Shown one piece after another: positions 17,185 through 25,810 of a DNA stretch of 64,000 nt. A program made the translations under genes and the position numbers. The notes under the pieces were generated by a model. That model did not search any database. It saw only the letters and a list, made by a program, of their open reading frames with translations, and was not told the DNA's origin. Positions within the stretch are counted from its first letter, which is position 1, and each line of letters starts with the position of its first letter. Source of the stretch: Leifsonia sp. EB41 (GTDB lineage: Bacteria > Actinomycetota > Actinomycetes > Actinomycetales > Microbacteriaceae); contig NZ_JBGCCJ010000001.1 in NCBI RefSeq assembly GCF_041262565.1, positions 4,030,001-4,094,000 on the forward strand, given 5' to 3'.

Positions 17185-17649
17185 TCAGGCTGCGGAGCGC
17201 TCGTGGATGGTGGGGATCTCGCCGGTGACGGGCTTGCGCAGGTCGGTCCAGACGGTGATCGGAGCGGGCTCCCAGCCGAAGGCGGCGGGCTCCTCGTGCT
17301 CCTGCTCCTGCACCTCGGCGACCGGGGCGGCCTCCTCGATGGCGACCACCTCGGCGGGCGCGCGGTGCTGCGGCTCGGACGCGACCACGACGGTGGCCTC
17401 ACCGGCCTCCAGACGGCGGCGCGCCTCCACGAGGGCGGCGGCGATGCCGACCGAGACGGACTGAGCGAGGACGGAGTGGAAGATGGAGTCGGTGTCGTCG
17501 GTGGAACGGCGTGACACCGTCCATTCGCCGCGTTCGCCGATCAGCTCGGCGATCTTGGTGTGGACCACCTCGAGGATCTGAGCATCCGTGAGCTGAGGAA
17601 CGGGCGCCGCCTGCACCTCGGCGGCGGCATGCCGCCTACGACCAAACAT
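17185..17649 (-). CDS. Hypothetical protein, acidic
   Basis: A 154-residue protein I do not recognise. The N terminus MFGRRRHAAAEVQAAP is basic, then a predicted helical region (DAQILEVVHTKIAELIGERG; SVSVGIAAALVEARRRLEAG) is followed by an acidic, low-complexity tail with AEVQEQEHEEPAAF. There is no signal peptide or membrane segment. Codon use is like its neighbours, and it converges on the dehydrogenase gene with only four bases between stops, so it is probably a real gene. No function is offered. Confidence 0.7.
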   Translation of the reverse strand: MFGRRRHAAAEVQAAPVPQLTDAQILEVVHTKIAELIGERGEWTVSRRSTDDTDSIFHSVLAQSVSVGIAAALVEARRRLEAGEATVVVASEPQHRAPAEVVAIEEAAPVAEVQEQEHEEPAAFGWEPAPITVWTDLRKPVTGEIPTIHERSAA

Positions 17650-17747
17650 CGCGATACCCCTTCCAGGTTCTCCGTCAGGAACCAGTCTCCGGGTGTATAC
17701 GCGTCACGACGCGCGGACACGCCGTGAGAATCGCGGAAATCCTGCGG

Positions 17748-17945
17748 TCAGCGCCCGATTTCGCGCTCGTCGGCCTCGCGGGACTCCTCCAGGACGGTCC
17801 CGACCGCGATCACGATGCCGATGGCCGCGCTGATCCACATGAGCACCACCCTCCAGTCGCGCCGGCCCTCCTTGGTCTCCTGGATCGTGGACCAGAGTCC
17901 GATGACCGCGCTGATGATCGCTCCGTTGAAGATGAACTTGCGCAT
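17748..17945 (-). CDS. Small membrane protein (65 aa)
   Basis: A 65-residue protein with two hydrophobic segments (FNGAIISAVIGLWSTI and VVLMWISAAIGIVIAVGTVL) separated by the charged loop QETKEGRRDWR, and a charged C terminus EESREADEREIGR. It would lie in the cytoplasmic membrane as a hairpin. No family is recognised. It is divergent from the ArsB-like permease gene. Codon use and a clean ATG support it. Confidence 0.65.
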   Translation of the reverse strand: MRKFIFNGAIISAVIGLWSTIQETKEGRRDWRVVLMWISAAIGIVIAVGTVLEESREADEREIGR

Positions 17946-18022
17946 CCGCGTCCTTTCGCTCGTCCCGCCAGGGTACGCTGCCGAGGGCGCACGGTTGAAG
18001 GTGTCGCGTGGAGAGGAGTGGG

Positions 18023-19177
18023 ATGCGGACGGCGATCGTCGGCGCTGTGCTGCTCCTCCTCGGTGCGGTCGCGGTGCTCACCGGCCTGCTGCCCGGCGCG
18101 GACGCGCTTGCCCTCTGGGATCGCGTCTGGCCGATCCTGCTCTTCGTGGTCGCGGTGACCGTGGTGACCGAGCTGGCTGCGGAGGCCGGCGTGTTCACCG
18201 TGGTGGCCCAGCAGACCGCGCGCTGGGGTCGCGGGCGGGCATGGCTGCTCTGGCTGCTGGTGGCCGTCGTCGCGACGCTGAGCACGATCTTCCTGTCGCT
18301 CGACACCACCGCGGTGCTCCTCACGCCGGTCGTGATCGTGCTGGCCAGGCACTCGGGGCTGGACCCGCTGCCGTTCGCGCTGACCACCGTCTGGATCGCG
18401 AACACCGGCTCGCTGCTGCTCCCGGTCTCCAATCTCACGAACCTGCTCGCCCAGCACGCGATGGGCAGCCCGACGCCGTTCGCGTTCGCCGCGCTGATGT
18501 GGGCGCCGGCGCTCGTGGCGATCGTGGTGCCGCTGGTGGTCGTCTTCCTGATCTCGCGGAAGCAGCTGCTGCTCCGCTACGAGACGGGGCAGGAGGACGG
18601 CATCGAGGACCCGGTGCTGTTCTGGATCAGCGCCGCGGTGGTGGTCGCGCTGATGCCGCTGCTGGTCTCCGGCATCCCGGTGTGGATCCCGGCCTCGGGC
18701 GCCGCGGTGGTGCTTCTGGTGGTCTTCGCGGTGCGCCGGCGCTCCGTGCTGCGGTTCGGGCTGCTGCCGTGGCAGCTCGTCCTGCTGGCGTCCGGGCTGT
18801 TCCTGTTCATCGAGGCCCTGCACGCGAACGGCCTCGGGACGCTGCTCGCGCGGGTGTCCGGCTCGGGGGAGTCGCCGCTGGCGCTGCTGCGGCTGTCGCT
18901 GACCGGGCTGGTCGGCGCCAACGCGATCGACAACCTCCCCGCCTACCTGGCGCTCGAGCCGGCGGCGGGCAGCCCGGTTCGCCTGGCGGCGCTGCTGATC
19001 GGGGTCAACGCCGGCCCGCTGATCACGCCGTGGGCGTCGCTGGCGACCTTGCTGTGGCACCAGCGGTTGACGTCGTTCGACGTCCGCATCCGCTGGGGCC
19101 GCTACATGCTCCTCGGCCTGATCGTCGCGCCGGTCACCGTGGTGCTCGCGACCCTCGCCCTTGCTGCGACCGCCTGA
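18023..19177 (+). CDS. ArsB/NhaD-type ion transporter (SLC13-like permease)
   Basis: A 384-residue protein with about eleven hydrophobic segments. The paired re-entrant motifs of the ion-transporter superfamily are visible: SLDTTAVLLTPVVIVLA and ANTGSLLLPVSNLTNLLA in the first half, and VGANAIDNLPAYLALE and INAGPLITPWASLATLL-type sequence in the second half, as in ArsB arsenite antiporters and Na+/H+ antiporters. The substrate is not determinable; there is no arsR or arsC nearby. ATG at 18023 follows GAGGAG by 4-5 bases; the GTG at 18008 has no such site. It converges on the YhgE-like gene with four bases between stops. Confidence 0.8.
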   Translation: MRTAIVGAVLLLLGAVAVLTGLLPGADALALWDRVWPILLFVVAVTVVTELAAEAGVFTVVAQQTARWGRGRAWLLWLLVAVVATLSTIFLSLDTTAVLLTPVVIVLARHSGLDPLPFALTTVWIANTGSLLLPVSNLTNLLAQHAMGSPTPFAFAALMWAPALVAIVVPLVVVFLISRKQLLLRYETGQEDGIEDPVLFWISAAVVVALMPLLVSGIPVWIPASGAAVVLLVVFAVRRRSVLRFGLLPWQLVLLASGLFLFIEALHANGLGTLLARVSGSGESPLALLRLSLTGLVGANAIDNLPAYLALEPAAGSPVRLAALLIGVNAGPLITPWASLATLLWHQRLTSFDVRIRWGRYMLLGLIVAPVTVVLATLALAATA

Positions 19178-19181
19178 GCCT

Positions 19182-21173
19182 CTACTCCGCAGGCAGGAGC
19201 TGCGCGGCCGTGACGATGCGCCGCCGCGCGACCGCCGCGAGGGCGAGCGCGAAGCCGATCGCGGTCCAGATCAGGAGGCCTCCCAGGCCCCGCCAGAGGC
19301 CCGTCGACCCGTCCACCACGCCCTGCAGGGCCGTGATCGCGGGCGACGTCGGCAGCCACGCCGTCACGCTGTCGAAGAACCCGGGTGCCGTCGACACGAT
19401 CCCGGAGGCGAGCGTGACCACGACCACCAGCATCGACAGGAACCGCCCGAGGCCGCCGAGCAGCGCCACAAGCCCGTGGTTGACCGCCGCGAAACAGACC
19501 GCGGTCGCCGCCGCCACACCCGCGAAGCCGAACCACGCGCCGACGCTCAGCTGCATCGCCGGCTGCATGATCGCCGCCACGAGCACGCCCTGCACGACGC
19601 CGATCGCGGCGGCCGGCAGGAGCCCGTCGGACGCGATCAGCCCGGCGGCGCGGGAGGTCAGCAGCGCACGCCGCGAGATCGCCTGCAGCACCAGGAAGGA
19701 CGCGAACGCCCCGAGCCACAGCGCGACCGACGCGAACAGCGGAACGCTGGAGGTCCCGAACGCCGCGGTCCCCGACTGCTTCTGGCCGACCGGCTGCGAG
19801 GCGACGGATGCCAGGTTGGTGCGCTGGCCCGCGTCGTAGCTCGGGAGCTGCGCGACGGCCTGGTTCAGCCCGGAGGCGAGGGTGGCCGCTCCCGCCGCGG
19901 ACTGGTCGGCGCCGGACGCGAGCGCGGGGACGCCCGCCGCGAACTGGCGCACGCCTGCCGCGTACTGGGAGGCGCCGTCCGCCGACTGCTGGACTCCCGA
20001 CGCGAGCTGCTGCGCGCCGGAGGCCGACTGCGACGCTCCGGACGCGAGCTGCTGAGCGGCCGACGCCGACTGGGCGAGCTGGCCGGGCAGCGGCGCGACG
20101 CTGTTCGAGAGGGTCTGGGCTCCGGCAGCCACCTGGGTCGCGGCGGCCTGGAGTCCCAGTTTGGGGTTCGGATTCGTGATCCCGTCGATCGTCGCCTGGA
20201 TCTCGACGCAGATGGAATCGTTCGCTCCGTGCGCTGTCACGCACGCTTTCTGGAGCTGGGTCAGTCCGGCCACCGTCGCGCCGACGCCGTCGCGCACCCC
20301 CGCCGTGCCGGTCGCAAGCTGGGCCGCTCCCGCGGGGAGCTGCTGCGCCGCGGCCGCGCCCTGCGAGACGCCGTTCGCGTACTGCGTCAACCCGTTCGAC
20401 AGCGTCCCGAGTCCGCTTGCGAGCCCGGACGCGCCGCCGGAGAGCTGGCCGAGCCCGCTGGCGAGCGAGTCCGCTCCCGTGGAGAGCTGGGTCGCCCCGT
20501 CCGCGAGCTGGTGGGTGCCGCTCGCGAGCTGCGTCAACCCGGTCGAGAGCGATCCCGCGCCGGCCGCCGCCTTGGCGAGCTGGTCGTGCAGCGTGTTGAA
20601 CCCGACGTACACGTTCTCCAGGTAGGTCGTCGTGAGCTGCTTGTTGAGCACGCCCGTCGCGGTCGTGGTCACGGCCTGGCTGATCGCCGGGTCCACGAGC
20701 TTGGACTTCTGGCTCGTGCGCACGTCGATGGTCGCCTGGGTGGCGGCGCCGGAGGTTCCAGCGGTGGAGGTCGCCGCCTTCGAGAAGTTCTTCGGAATGG
20801 TCACCACGGCCACATAGCTGCCGTCGGCGACGCCCGCGCTCGCGTCCTTCTGGTCGGTGAGCACCCAGGTGAAGTTCTCGTTCTTGGCGCCGAGGAGCCC
20901 TGCGGCCATCTGCCGGCCGAGCGGCACGACCTGGCCGTTGACGGTGACCGGCTGGTCGAGGTTGACCACGGCGGCCTTCACCTCGCCGAGGCGGTCGGTC
21001 GGGTTCCAGAGCGCCCACACCAGCAGGCCGCCGATGACGAGCGGCACGAGGACGATGCCCACGATGGTCAGCCAGGTCACGCGCTTGTCGGAGCGCATCC
21101 GCTCCAGCGAGAACAGCGAGCGCGGGCGGCGGAGAGCCACGTTGGAGGAAGAGGAGGGCGTCGGGGTGGTCAT
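19182..21173 (-). CDS. YhgE/Pip-type ABC-2 membrane protein with long extracytoplasmic repeat region
   Basis: A 663-residue protein. One N-terminal membrane helix (TWLTIVGIVLVPLVIGGLLV) precedes a large outside domain, then from about residue 215 to 480 a repetitive helical stretch built on units such as QLASGASQSASGAQQLASG, typical of YhgE/Pip proteins. Five further hydrophobic segments follow near the C terminus (FASFLVLQAI onward). Relatives include phage-infection protein and type VII-related EsaA-like proteins, and ABC-2 permease-like exporters. Start ATG 21173 overlaps the MMPL stop (ATGA), so the two are made together and may work as one envelope complex. No ATPase with intact motifs is encoded beside it. 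Confidence 0.85.
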   Translation of the reverse strand: MTTPTPSSSSNVALRRPRSLFSLERMRSDKRVTWLTIVGIVLVPLVIGGLLVWALWNPTDRLGEVKAAVVNLDQPVTVNGQVVPLGRQMAAGLLGAKNENFTWVLTDQKDASAGVADGSYVAVVTIPKNFSKAATSTAGTSGAATQATIDVRTSQKSKLVDPAISQAVTTTATGVLNKQLTTTYLENVYVGFNTLHDQLAKAAAGAGSLSTGLTQLASGTHQLADGATQLSTGADSLASGLGQLSGGASGLASGLGTLSNGLTQYANGVSQGAAAAQQLPAGAAQLATGTAGVRDGVGATVAGLTQLQKACVTAHGANDSICVEIQATIDGITNPNPKLGLQAAATQVAAGAQTLSNSVAPLPGQLAQSASAAQQLASGASQSASGAQQLASGVQQSADGASQYAAGVRQFAAGVPALASGADQSAAGAATLASGLNQAVAQLPSYDAGQRTNLASVASQPVGQKQSGTAAFGTSSVPLFASVALWLGAFASFLVLQAISRRALLTSRAAGLIASDGLLPAAAIGVVQGVLVAAIMQPAMQLSVGAWFGFAGVAAATAVCFAAVNHGLVALLGGLGRFLSMLVVVVTLASGIVSTAPGFFDSVTAWLPTSPAITALQGVVDGSTGLWRGLGGLLIWTAIGFALALAAVARRRIVTAAQLLPAE

Positions 21174-24091
21174 CGGGCGTCGGCCTTCTCGAGGTGGGCG
21201 GCAGGGTGGTGGTCGGCGTCGGCAGGCGCCGTCGTAGTCGCCGGGGGAGCGGAGGCGGTGCCGTGCGCCGCCCCGTCGGAGTCGACGGCGAGCCGCACCG
21301 TGGTGGGCTCGGCGGTGTCGGGGAGCAGGTCGTCCAGCCCGGACGGGTCCACGCAGCTCACGACCAGCGCGAACGGCCGGCCGGCGGCGGAGGCGTCGGC
21401 GAACGCGCGGCAGAGCTCGACCCGCACCCGCCGCCGCTCGACGGGGTCGGTCAGGCTGTCGGCCGCGTCGAGGGCGAGGATGACCGGGGAGCTCGCGAGC
21501 GCGCGGCGCACGTCCTCCACCGGCGTTTCGGCGTGGTCGAGCCGGACCACGGAGGTCCGCGAGCGCACGGCCGAGCCGCGGGTCGGGAGCACGACGCCGG
21601 CGACCTTGACCGTTCCGCCGTCGACGCGCGTACGGCCGGTGACGGCCATCAGCAGCGCGAGGGCGGCCGTGCGGTCCGGTCCGTGCACGACCAGGGCCTC
21701 CCCGTCGGCGAGCCGGAAGCTCACGTCTCGCAGGATCGGGGTGCGCCGCGCGCTGACGGACAGGCCGTCCGCCGCGGCGATGCTCCGGGAGCCCGGCGCC
21801 GGCCAGTCTGCCAGCTCCAGCTCCTTCTGCAGCCCGTCGCCCTCCACGTCGAAAGAGGGGAGCACGCGGTCGAGCCAGCGCGGCATCCACCAGGCCTTGT
21901 CGCCGAGGAGCTGCAGCACCGCGGGGACGAGCGTCATCCGCACGATGAACGCGTCCACGAAGACGCCGACGGCGAGGCCGAGCGCGATCGGCTTGATGGA
22001 CGCGTCGCCCTCCGGCACGAACGCCGCGAACACCGAGATCATGATGATGGCCGCGGCCGTGACGACCTTGGCCGAGCCGACGAAGCCGCTCTGGATGGCC
22101 CGGCGGGCGTCGCCGCCGTGCACGTAGTCCTCGCGGATCCGGCTGACCAGGAAGACCTCGTAGTCCATCGCCAGCCCGAACAGCACGCCCATCAGGATGA
22201 TCGGCATGAAGCTGATCACCGGCCCGGTCTTGTCCAGATGCACGGCCTGCCCGAACCAGCCCCACTCGAACACCGCCGTGACCGCGCCGAAGGCGACGCC
22301 GACCGACAGCAGGTAGCCGAGCGCGGCCTTGATCGGAACGGCGATCGAGCGGAAGACCATCGTCAGCAGCACGAGGGAGAGCCCGACGACGAGGATTCCG
22401 AACGGCAGCAGTGCTCCGGCGAGCCGGCTGGAGACGTCGATCTGGGCCGCTGTCGTGCCGGTCACCTTGAGATCCACGCCGTACTCGTCGAGGAAGTGCT
22501 GGTGCTTCGACCGCAGCTCGGAGACGAGCTGCGCAGTGCGCGGGTCGTCCGGCGCCGTGGTCGGGACGACTTGCACGATGCCGGTGTCCGCGTTCTGGTT
22601 CGGTGTGGAGAGCGGCACGGCGGCGACGCCGGGGAGGTCGGCGATCTCCGCGCCGAGCTTCTTCATCAGCCCGAGCGGGTCGTGACTGGAGATGATCGAG
22701 CCGGTCACGATCAGCGGGCCGTTGTAGCCGGGGCCGAAGTGCTCAGACACCAGGTCGTAGGCGATGCGCGCCGGATCGTTCTTGGGGTGCGACCCGGCGT
22801 CCGGGAGGGCGAGGCGCAGCTGCAGGGCGGGCACGGCCGCGATGCCGAGGACGACCACGACCGCGAGCACGGTCGCGATCGGGAAGCGCGTGACGGCGCG
22901 CACCCAGGTGCGGAACGGGCCCTTCGGGATGTCGGCCTTCGCCGCGTGCGCGAGCGACGGGTTGGCGCGCGTCACCGGCTCGGGAGCGGGCGTCGCGGCC
23001 TCCACACCGGCCGGCCCTGTCGCCTTCGCACGCGTCGCCGCCCGCTCGGCCCGCTTGGCCGCGCGGTGCCCCGGCGTGATGCGCGCCCCGGCGAAGCCGA
23101 GGAACGCCGGCGTCAGGCTGAGCGCCACGAGCACCGCGATGCCGACCGCGACCGACGCCGCCAGCCCCATCGTGGTCAGGAACGGGATGCCGGCGACGGC
23201 CAGCCCGGCCAGCGCGATGATCACCGTGATCCCGGCGAAGAGCACAGCGGACCCCGCCGTCGCCACCGCGCGGGCGGCGGACTCCTCCGGATCGACCCCC
23301 GCCTTCAGCTGGCTCTGGTGCCGCGAGATGATGAACAGCGAGTAGTCGATCCCGACCGCCAGCCCGAGCATCAGCGCCAGCAGGGGAGTGGTCGAGGAGA
23401 TCGGCCCGAACAGCGTCGCGAGGAAGATCAGCGCCATCGACAGGCCCACACCGAGCAGGGCGGTGGCGAGCGGCATCCCGGCCGCGAGGATCGACCCGAA
23501 CGTGATGATCAGCACCACGATCGCGATCAGCAGCCCGACGCCCTCCGTCGGCGAGATCGTGGGCAGGGACTGCGAGAAGAGCTGGCCGCCGACCGCGGTC
23601 TGCGAGCCGGACGGCAGCTCCTTCTGCAGTGCGGACCCCGCGTCTTGGATCGCGGTCTTGGTCGCTGCGGTGACGGTGGTCTGCTGACCGTGGAGCTGCA
23701 CGGTGATGATCGCGGCCGTGCGGTCGTCCGAGATGAGGTTCTTGACCGTCGAGCTGTACGGGGAGGTCGTGCCGGCGACGCCGGAGGTCTTCGCGAGGTC
23801 GGCGACGGTGCTCTCCACCGGGTCCTGGATCGCGGCCTGGTCTACCGTCTCGCCCTTCGGCGCCACGACGACGATCTGTGCGCTGGTTCCGCTGACCTGG
23901 GGGAAGGTCCGGCTCAGCGTGTCGAGTGCCTCCTGGGACTCCGTGCCGGGGATGCTGAACGTGTTGTCCGTGCCCTGGTTGAAGGCGATGGCGCCGCCGG
24001 CGAGGAGGACGAGCAGCAGCAGCCACATCGCCAGGACCAGCTTACGGGCGCGGAAGGCCCAGCGGCCGATCGAATACAGGAGCGAGGACAC
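21170..24091 (-). CDS. MMPL/RND transporter fused to degenerate ABC-ATPase-like domain
   Basis: A 973-residue protein. Residues 1-~750 form an MMPL transporter: twelve helices in two repeats, each with an Asp-Tyr proton-relay motif (GIDYSLFIISRHQSQL and AMDYEVFLVSRIRED) and an outside loop after helix 1 and helix 7. Residues ~770-973 resemble an ABC nucleotide-binding domain (LSVSARRTPILRDVSF, then LADGEALVVHGPDRTAALAL in place of a Walker A loop, and PVILALDAADSLTD in place of Walker B), but GK[ST], the LSGG signature and the switch histidine are missing. The GTG at 24091 follows GGAGAA. It is coupled to a YhgE-type gene and divergent from a TetR gene. Cargo unknown; lipids or drugs are usual for MMPL. 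Confidence 0.88.
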   Translation of the reverse strand: MSSLLYSIGRWAFRARKLVLAMWLLLLVLLAGGAIAFNQGTDNTFSIPGTESQEALDTLSRTFPQVSGTSAQIVVVAPKGETVDQAAIQDPVESTVADLAKTSGVAGTTSPYSSTVKNLISDDRTAAIITVQLHGQQTTVTAATKTAIQDAGSALQKELPSGSQTAVGGQLFSQSLPTISPTEGVGLLIAIVVLIITFGSILAAGMPLATALLGVGLSMALIFLATLFGPISSTTPLLALMLGLAVGIDYSLFIISRHQSQLKAGVDPEESAARAVATAGSAVLFAGITVIIALAGLAVAGIPFLTTMGLAASVAVGIAVLVALSLTPAFLGFAGARITPGHRAAKRAERAATRAKATGPAGVEAATPAPEPVTRANPSLAHAAKADIPKGPFRTWVRAVTRFPIATVLAVVVVLGIAAVPALQLRLALPDAGSHPKNDPARIAYDLVSEHFGPGYNGPLIVTGSIISSHDPLGLMKKLGAEIADLPGVAAVPLSTPNQNADTGIVQVVPTTAPDDPRTAQLVSELRSKHQHFLDEYGVDLKVTGTTAAQIDVSSRLAGALLPFGILVVGLSLVLLTMVFRSIAVPIKAALGYLLSVGVAFGAVTAVFEWGWFGQAVHLDKTGPVISFMPIILMGVLFGLAMDYEVFLVSRIREDYVHGGDARRAIQSGFVGSAKVVTAAAIIMISVFAAFVPEGDASIKPIALGLAVGVFVDAFIVRMTLVPAVLQLLGDKAWWMPRWLDRVLPSFDVEGDGLQKELELADWPAPGSRSIAAADGLSVSARRTPILRDVSFRLADGEALVVHGPDRTAALALLMAVTGRTRVDGGTVKVAGVVLPTRGSAVRSRTSVVRLDHAETPVEDVRRALASSPVILALDAADSLTDPVERRRVRVELCRAFADASAAGRPFALVVSCVDPSGLDDLLPDTAEPTTVRLAVDSDGAAHGTASAPPATTTAPADADHHPAAHLEKADAR

Positions 24092-24149
24092 GCGTTCTCC
24101 AGTAGTGAAAAGGGAACGACGGCGGGGGACCGACCGTCGAAAGGGTTTC

Positions 24150-24199
24150 GATACACCGTCGTATCCGATGCCCGACTGTATCGGATACACTCGTGTATC
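24150..24199. promoter_or_regulatory. TetR-type operator cluster between MMPL and TetR genes
   Basis: Two 16-base sites are spaced 34 bases apart: GATACACCGTCGTATC (24150-24165, imperfect) and GATACACTCGTGTATC (24184-24199, perfect 7-base arms). A third dyad, TGTATC-G-GATACA (24177-24189), overlaps the second. The cluster covers the shared promoter region of the divergent genes, with -10-like TACACT (24186-24191, plus strand) and TACAGT (24175-24180, minus strand) inside or beside the sites. It would let the TetR protein control both the exporter genes and itself. Confidence 0.7.
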
Positions 24200-24226
24200 G
24201 GGAACTCGGCACAGGAAGGTTTCAGC

Positions 24227-24889
24227 TTGAACAGCACGGCTCTCAGAGACGACGCGCCTGTCGAGTCCGCACGCCGGCAGCGCACCCGCACGCGCCTCCT
24301 CGACGCCGCCTTCGACGTCTTCGCCGAGCAGGGCGTCAAGGCCGCGAGCGTGGAGACGATCGCCGAGGCGGCGGGCTTCACACGGGGCGCGTTCTACTCC
24401 AACTTCTCCAGCAAGGAGGAGCTCTTCTTCGCCCTGATGGAGCGCGAGAAGGCCATGCGCCTCGAGCAGCTCGACGCCGGCGTCGAGCAGTTCCTGCGGC
24501 CGTTGGTCGGCACGGGTGGAGTCGAGCTCGACGACGCGGACGTCCTCCGCACGATCACCCGCATCCTGGAGCTGCAGTCCGACGACCGGCGCTGGTGGCT
24601 GGTGCAGTCGGAGTTCCTGCTGCTCGCCCTGCGCGACCCGGCTATCTCCGCGGACTTCCTGCGCTACCAGGACGGCTTCTTCCAGGAGCTCACCGAGACG
24701 GTCGTCGCCGCGCTCGCGAGCGCCCGCCGCCGGTTCACCATCGACCCGGAGGAGGCGGTGCGCGTCATCGCCGAGCTGTGCGCGAACGGGGAGGCCAGAG
24801 CGCTGCTCTCCGGCGACGAGCGGAAGTTCGCCGAGCGGCTCTCCGAGTCGGTCCCCGCGATCCTGCTGGCCCTCACCGAGCGGGTCTGA
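24227..24889 (+). CDS. TetR family transcriptional regulator
   Basis: A 220-residue regulator. The N-terminal DNA-binding domain reads TRTRLLDAAFDVFAEQGVKA, then ASVETIAEAAGFTRGAFYSN with FSSKEELFFALM, the standard TetR helix-turn-helix. The C-terminal ligand domain is helical with RRWWLVQSEFLLLALRDP. The start is the TTG at 24227, placed 7 bases after AGGAAGG; there is no ATG or GTG better placed. It is divergent from the MMPL/YhgE operon, with a cluster of GATACAC dyads between. Most likely a repressor of that operon that responds to a hydrophobic ligand. Confidence 0.92.
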   Translation: MNSTALRDDAPVESARRQRTRTRLLDAAFDVFAEQGVKAASVETIAEAAGFTRGAFYSNFSSKEELFFALMEREKAMRLEQLDAGVEQFLRPLVGTGGVELDDADVLRTITRILELQSDDRRWWLVQSEFLLLALRDPAISADFLRYQDGFFQELTETVVAALASARRRFTIDPEEAVRVIAELCANGEARALLSGDERKFAERLSESVPAILLALTERV

Positions 24890-24924
24890 CCCGAAGGTTT
24901 GATCGAACGCCGAGCATCACCCGG

Positions 24925-24930
24925 TAACGT
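24925..24930 (+). promoter_or_regulatory. -10 box of SGNH hydrolase gene (leaderless)
   Basis: TAACGT lies seven bases before the ATG at 24938. No ribosome-binding site is seen before the ATG, so a leaderless message is likely. A TTGATC at 24899-24904 could be the -35, but the 20-base spacing is long. Confidence 0.45.
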
Positions 24931-24937
24931 GTGCTCG

Positions 24938-25810
24938 ATGCGACGTCGACTGCTCCGTCCGGCCCTCGCGACCGCGCTGTGCGCGGCCGTGCTGCTGGTC
25001 GTCGCCGCGTGCGCCGCGCCGGCGAACCCGGAGGCGACGCCGGGCGCGGCCGCGAGCGCCACGCCGTCCCCGAAGTCGACCCACGACCCGTTCCCGAAGC
25101 AGCAGCTCACGGCGCAGACCCGGTACGTCGCACTCGGCGACTCGTTCGCCGCCGGGATGGGCGGGGGAGACGAGACCGGCAAGTGCCGCTCCAGTCCGTT
25201 CGCCTACCCGAGCGTGTTCACCCGCGCCTCCGGGGTCGACCTGGTCGTCAACGCGTCGTGCGCGGGGGCGACGACCTCCGACCTCCTCAAGCACCAGCTC
25301 ATCGCCCTGGACGACCGCACGAACCTGGTGACCGTGAGCATCGGCGGCAACGACCTCGGCGTGGCCGCCATCGCGGCCGAGTGCTCGTCGGGGAAGGCGG
25401 TCGCCTGCCGCAACGGCGTCTCCTCGGCGCTGTCGCTGCTGAACGTCCTCCCGGAGCGGCTGGCGGCGGTCTACGGCGCCATCCACCTCGCCGCCCCGAA
25501 CGCCCGCATCGTCGTCACCGGCTATGCGGTGGTGTTCGACAACTACGACCCGAAGTCGCCGACCTTCGGAACGGACACCGCGATCAACGCGGCGACCCTC
25601 GGCCTCAACCAGACCATCTCGGACGTCGTGGACACCCAGCGGGCGCAGGGCGTGCCGATGACCTACGTCGGCGTGGACTTCGCCGGGCACGGCATCGGCT
25701 CCAAGAAGCCGTGGCTGAACCTCAGCGGGATCGACGCCTTCCACCCGACCGCAGCGGGCTACGCGCAGTACGCGAACGCGCTGGTGCGGCTGCTGGGTCG
25801 AGCGAAATAG
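24938..25810 (+). CDS. SGNH/GDSL-family secreted lipase/esterase, lipoprotein
   Basis: A 290-residue exported protein. After MRRRLLRPALATALC comes a hydrophobic stretch ending VAACAAP, a likely lipobox. The catalytic blocks of SGNH hydrolases are present: GDSFAAGMGGG (nucleophile serine), NASCAGATTSDLL (block II glycine), SIGGNDLGV (block III asparagine) and DAFHPTAAGY (Asp and His). It would hydrolyse esters of lipids or acylated cell-wall glycans outside the cell. An upstream GTG at 24929 is possible. Its 3' end overlaps the convergent TIM-barrel gene by 89 bases. Confidence 0.88.
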   Translation: MRRRLLRPALATALCAAVLLVVAACAAPANPEATPGAAASATPSPKSTHDPFPKQQLTAQTRYVALGDSFAAGMGGGDETGKCRSSPFAYPSVFTRASGVDLVVNASCAGATTSDLLKHQLIALDDRTNLVTVSIGGNDLGVAAIAAECSSGKAVACRNGVSSALSLLNVLPERLAAVYGAIHLAAPNARIVVTGYAVVFDNYDPKSPTFGTDTAINAATLGLNQTISDVVDTQRAQGVPMTYVGVDFAGHGIGSKKPWLNLSGIDAFHPTAAGYAQYANALVRLLGRAK

